Assembly: GCA_965652565.1 (NCBI GenBank)
Contig: CBFGWL010000100.1
Coordinates: 1-8,032, forward strand
From: RSA11 sp965652565
Lineage (GTDB): Bacteria; Actinomycetota; Thermoleophilia; Solirubrobacterales; 70-9
Length of the DNA: 8,032 bases
Direction: 5' to 3'
A program made the position numbers and the translations under genes. This document shows, one piece after another, positions 5,895 through 8,032 of the stretch (the stretch's first letter is position 1; each line of letters begins with the position of its first letter). Below the pieces are notes generated by a model. That model was not told the DNA's origin, did not search any database, and saw only the letters and a program-made list of their open reading frames with translations.

Positions 5895-6293
5895 ATGCCT
5901 TCCAATGCTGTGACCGAAGCTGCCGATCTGCTCCGGGCGCGGATCCGTGAGCTCGACGAGGAGCGCGCCAAGCTCGAGCGCGCCCTGGCGAGCCTGACCG
6001 ACGGGCGCGAGGGCCGTCGCGGCCCGGGACGCCCGCGCGGCTCCAGCTCAAACGGCACATCGACGCGGCGGCGCAGGCGTCGCCGCGGTGGCACCCGCGC
6101 CGAGCAGGCCGTGAAGCTGATCAACGAGAACCCTGGGATCAGCGCGTCCGAGATCGCGCGCCAGCTGGGCATCAAGCCCAACTACATGTACCGGGTCCTC
6201 ACCGAACTGCAGAACGAGGGCAAGGTGCGCAAGGACGGCCGCGCCTACCACCCGGCCGAGCAGAAGGCCGAGACCGCGGCCGCGGCCAGCTAG
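5895..6293 (+). CDS. Coiled-coil/AT-hook/winged-helix DNA-binding protein
   Basis: A 132-residue basic protein with three visible parts. The first is an N-terminal coiled coil (about 7-36, rich in L, E and R), likely for oligomerisation. The second is a flexible basic linker with an AT-hook-like core GPGRPRG (43-49) and an arginine run (58-64). The third is a winged helix (about 68-119) with ISASEIARQLGIKPNYMYRVLTELQNEG as helix-turn-helix and VRKDGRAYHP as wing. The tail is rich in Ala and Glu. The layout (dimerisation helix, minor-groove hook, specific reader) recalls nucleoid-associated proteins such as Lsr2, but there is no Lsr2 homology. It may be a chromosome-organising protein or an abundant regulator, possibly autoregulated through the upstream inverted repeats. 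The stop codon overlaps the convergent GNAT stop. Function inferred from architecture only. Confidence 0.85.
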   Translation: MPSNAVTEAADLLRARIRELDEERAKLERALASLTDGREGRRGPGRPRGSSSNGTSTRRRRRRRGGTRAEQAVKLINENPGISASEIARQLGIKPNYMYRVLTELQNEGKVRKDGRAYHPAEQKAETAAAAS

Positions 6294-6838
6294 TCAGGCT
6301 CGCCCGGCGACGGGGTTGGTGTGACGGTTCGCCGGTAGCGAACCTCCACCAACTCCCGCCGGTCCGGGAAGTACTGACTCCCCCGGCGCCCGCCGTCATC
6401 GCGCCAGCCGGTGGCCGCGTAGAACGCGGCCGCGCCGTCGTTTCCCCGGAGCATCCAGAGCATCGCCTCGCGGTACCCGCGCTCGCGCATCGCCTCGAGG
6501 GCGGCGTCCATGAGCGTCCGGCCGATGCCGGCGCGGCGGCGCGGCGGGTCGAGATAGAGCGCCGGGATCTCAGCCACGTCCTCGGCCTCCTCGGGGTCGC
6601 GCGCCGGCAGGGCCATCGCCAGAAAACCGGCGATGCCCTCACCGGACTCCGCGACGAGCGTGTGCAAAGCGGGCGGCTCGCCCGCGAGCCATCCCCTCCA
6701 CTCCTCCGCGCGGCGTCGCACGTCGAGGCCGGCGAGGATCTCGGCGGGCAGGAGCCCGCGGTAGGTGGCGCGCCACGAGTCCACGTGAATCCGCGCGATC
6801 GCGTCCGCGTCGCGCGGAGATGCCCACCGGACGTTCAC
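6290..6838 (-). CDS. GNAT-family N-acetyltransferase
   Basis: A soluble enzyme expected to transfer an acetyl group from acetyl-CoA to an amine; the substrate is not predictable. The preferred GTG start at 6838 gives 182 residues, a standard single GNAT domain. The N-terminal part IARIHVDSWRATYRGLLP is typical of the family. The acetyl-CoA pyrophosphate-binding loop is R101-RAGIG (Q/RxxGxG/A pattern, 101-106) after strand IPALYLD. Motif B appears as AAAFYAATGW (136-145). The frame stays open to a GTG at 6880, but that extension would run through the mdh terminator hairpin and adds 14 low-complexity residues, so it is rejected. The ribosome-binding site at 6838 is weak (CAGGT directly before). 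It lies downstream of mdh on the same strand, so read-through past the terminator or an unseen promoter is needed. The last residues are proline-rich. Confidence 0.9.
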   Translation of the reverse strand: MNVRWASPRDADAIARIHVDSWRATYRGLLPAEILAGLDVRRRAEEWRGWLAGEPPALHTLVAESGEGIAGFLAMALPARDPEEAEDVAEIPALYLDPPRRRAGIGRTLMDAALEAMRERGYREAMLWMLRGNDGAAAFYAATGWRDDGGRRGSQYFPDRRELVEVRYRRTVTPTPSPGEPD

Positions 6839-6850
6839 ACCTGAACGGGG

Positions 6851-6880
6851 GTGAGCGGCGGGCGCCGGCCCGCCGCTCAC
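6851..6880 (-). terminator. 13-bp-stem hairpin after mdh, U-less terminator
   Basis: GTGAGCGGCGGGC and GCCCGCCGCTCAC form a perfect 13-bp stem with a 4-base loop, starting 10 bases after the mdh stop codon. On the minus strand it is followed by CCCCGTTCAGG, with no T-run. Its strength and position support termination of mdh (or icd-mdh) transcription. U-less hairpins of this kind have been proposed as terminators in high-G+C actinobacteria. Confidence 0.78.
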
Positions 6881-6890
6881 CGAACGTCGG

Positions 6891-7880
6891 TTAAACCAGG
6901 CCGAGCTCTGCCACCGAGGCGCGCTCGGAGCGCAACTCCTCGACGGTCTTGTCGATGCGCTCGCGCGAGAACTCGGGAACTTCGAGGCCCTCGACGATCT
7001 CGTACTCGCCGTCCTTGCAACGACACGGGAACCCGGAGATCACACCCTCCTCGACCCCGTACTCACCGTGTGCGGGGACGGCCATGGAGACCCAGTCGCC
7101 CTCGGGGGTGCCGAGCACCCAGTCGTGGACGTGGTCGATCGCTGCGTTGGCGGCCGACGCGGCGGACGACGCGCCGCGCGCCTCGATGATCGCCGCGCCG
7201 CGCTTGGCGACGGTCGGGATGAACTCGTCGGCGATCCACGCCTCATCGTTTACGACCTCCCAGGCGGACTGACCGTTCACCTTCGCGTTCACGAGGTCCG
7301 GGTACTGGGTGGTCGAGTGGTTGCCCCACACCGTCATGTTCGTGATCGCATCGACACCCACCCCAGCGCGCTTGGCGAGCTGTGCCTTGGCGCGGTTGTG
7401 GTCGAGGCGCACCATCGCGGTGAAGCGCTCGTTCGGCACGTCGGGCGCGTTCGCCATCGCGATCAGGGCGTTCGTGTTGGCCGGGTTACCGACGACGAGG
7501 ACCTTGACGTCATCCGCCGCCCCGTCGTTGATCGCCTGCCCCTGCGGCTTGAAGATCCCGCCGTTGGCCTCGAGCAGATCGGCGCGCTCCATGCCCTTCG
7601 TGCGCGGGCGGGCGCCGACCAGCAAGGCGATGTTGCACCCGTCGAAGGCCTGCTTGGGGTCGTCGTAGATGTCGATGCCCGCGAGGAGCGGGAACGCGCA
7701 GTCGTCGAGCTCCATCGCCGTGCCCTCGGCGGCCTGCACGGCCTGCGGGATCTCGAGGAGCTTGAGGCGCACCGGCGTGTCGGGGCCGAGCATCTCGCCC
7801 GCGGCGATCCGGAAGAGCAGCGCGTAGCCGATCTGGCCCGCGGCGCCGGTTACTGTGACGTTCACTGGACTGGGAGTCAT
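6891..7880 (-). CDS. mdh: Malate dehydrogenase (NAD-dependent)
   Basis: Interconverts malate and oxaloacetate with NAD(H) in the TCA cycle, in the cytoplasm. The 329-residue length is typical. The dinucleotide-binding loop is TGAAGQIG (11-18, GxxGxxG), and acidic E43 at the end of the second strand favours NAD over NADP. Substrate-binding arginines lie in GARPRTKGMERADLL (R93, R99). The catalytic D160-H188 pair is seen in VRLDHNRA and WGNHST, with R163 nearby. The whole pattern is that of the Thermus/cytosolic-type MDH group rather than the LDH-like group. The ATG at 7880 is fixed by a strong AAGGAG. The gene follows the isocitrate dehydrogenase C-terminus on the same strand after 81 bases, suggesting an icd-mdh transcription unit that ends at the strong hairpin downstream. 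No defects seen. Confidence 0.97.
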   Translation of the reverse strand: MTPSPVNVTVTGAAGQIGYALLFRIAAGEMLGPDTPVRLKLLEIPQAVQAAEGTAMELDDCAFPLLAGIDIYDDPKQAFDGCNIALLVGARPRTKGMERADLLEANGGIFKPQGQAINDGAADDVKVLVVGNPANTNALIAMANAPDVPNERFTAMVRLDHNRAKAQLAKRAGVGVDAITNMTVWGNHSTTQYPDLVNAKVNGQSAWEVVNDEAWIADEFIPTVAKRGAAIIEARGASSAASAANAAIDHVHDWVLGTPEGDWVSMAVPAHGEYGVEEGVISGFPCRCKDGEYEIVEGLEVPEFSRERIDKTVEELRSERASVAELGLV

Positions 7881-7885
7881 TGGAT

Positions 7886-7891
7886 CTCCTT
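7886..7891 (-). promoter_or_regulatory. Ribosome-binding site AAGGAG of mdh
   Basis: AAGGAG on the minus strand lies 5 bases before the ATG at 7880, the strongest Shine-Dalgarno in the window, and settles the mdh start. Confidence 0.85.
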
Positions 7892-7961
7892 ACCTATCTC
7901 TTGAAAGCGACTCACTGAGGGACCGCGCGCGAACGCCGATCCCGGTGACGGTGAGCGGCGA

Positions 7962-8032
7962 CTACCCCATCGCCGCCCGCAGGTTCTCGTCGATCGCGTC
8001 GAGGAACTCCTGCGTGGTCAGCCACTCCTGAT
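7962..8032 (-). CDS. icd: Isocitrate dehydrogenase (NADP), C-terminal fragment
   Basis: Only the last 23 residues are in the window, ending QEWLTTQEFLDAIDENLRAAMG before a TAG at 7964-7962; the 5' part lies beyond the right edge. The pattern (W/Y-L-x-T-x-E-F-L/M-D-x-x-x-E-N-L) matches the C-terminal helix of the homodimeric eukaryotic-type NADP-isocitrate dehydrogenases. The neighbouring mdh supports a TCA-cycle role. With so little sequence the assignment is probable rather than sure. Confidence 0.68.
   Translation of the reverse strand, partial: QEWLTTQEFLDAIDENLRAAMG

Noticed and set aside
7068..7904. Plus-strand open frame opposite mdh
   Set aside because: Low-complexity mirror of mdh codons; mdh has all catalytic residues and a strong ribosome-binding site.
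6850..7960. Direct repeat GGTGAGCGGCG at 6850-6860 and 7950-7960, flanking mdh
   Set aside because: Only 11 bases and G+C-rich; one copy is part of the terminator stem and the other has no partner arm. No sign of an attachment site or insertion.

Overview
This is a G+C-rich bacterial chromosomal window. Its codon use (third positions almost always G or C), GTG starts, U-less GC hairpins and gene content suggest an actinobacterium. The Lon/Hsp20 pair, the basic coiled-coil/AT-hook/winged-helix protein and the apparently leaderless promoter fit Thermoleophilia (Solirubrobacterales-like). That placement is an inference, not a database result. The genes look like core housekeeping genes plus lineage-specific regulators. 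I see no insertion sequence, phage gene, CRISPR array, rRNA or valid tRNA.

Left block, minus strand (1-4976). Transcription runs right to left. A small four-cysteine protein (4698-4976) is followed by a PAS-GGDEF-EAL c-di-GMP enzyme (2909-4636). Next come an Hsp20 small heat-shock protein (2378-2836) and the ATP-dependent protease Lon (1-2378, last residues beyond the window). hsp20 and lon overlap by one base (TGATG). This makes a compact protein-quality-control unit in which a holdase and a protease are translationally linked.

Middle block, plus strand (5075-6293). A divergent promoter region carries a perfect 14-bp palindrome and a TACAAT -10 box seven bases before an ATG. It drives a fatty-acid 2-hydroxylase-like membrane enzyme (5121-5744), probably from a leaderless mRNA. 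A 150-bp intergenic region follows that is unusually rich in perfect inverted repeats, two of which are mutually exclusive. It leads into a small DNA-binding protein with a coiled coil, an AT-hook and a winged helix (5895-6293), a candidate nucleoid-associated protein or regulator.

Right block, minus strand (6290-8032). The C-terminus of a probable NADP-isocitrate dehydrogenase (7962-8032) is followed by malate dehydrogenase (6891-7880), a TCA-cycle pair. A 13-bp-stem terminator comes next, then a GNAT acetyltransferase (6290-6838). The GNAT gene converges on the winged-helix gene so tightly that both stop codons lie in one CTAG.

No gene-free stretch exceeds 300 bases. The least explained parts are the structured leader at 5768-5870, the operator-like palindromes at 4654-4682 and 5075-5088, the CX2CX7CX7C protein and the AT-hook/winged-helix protein.
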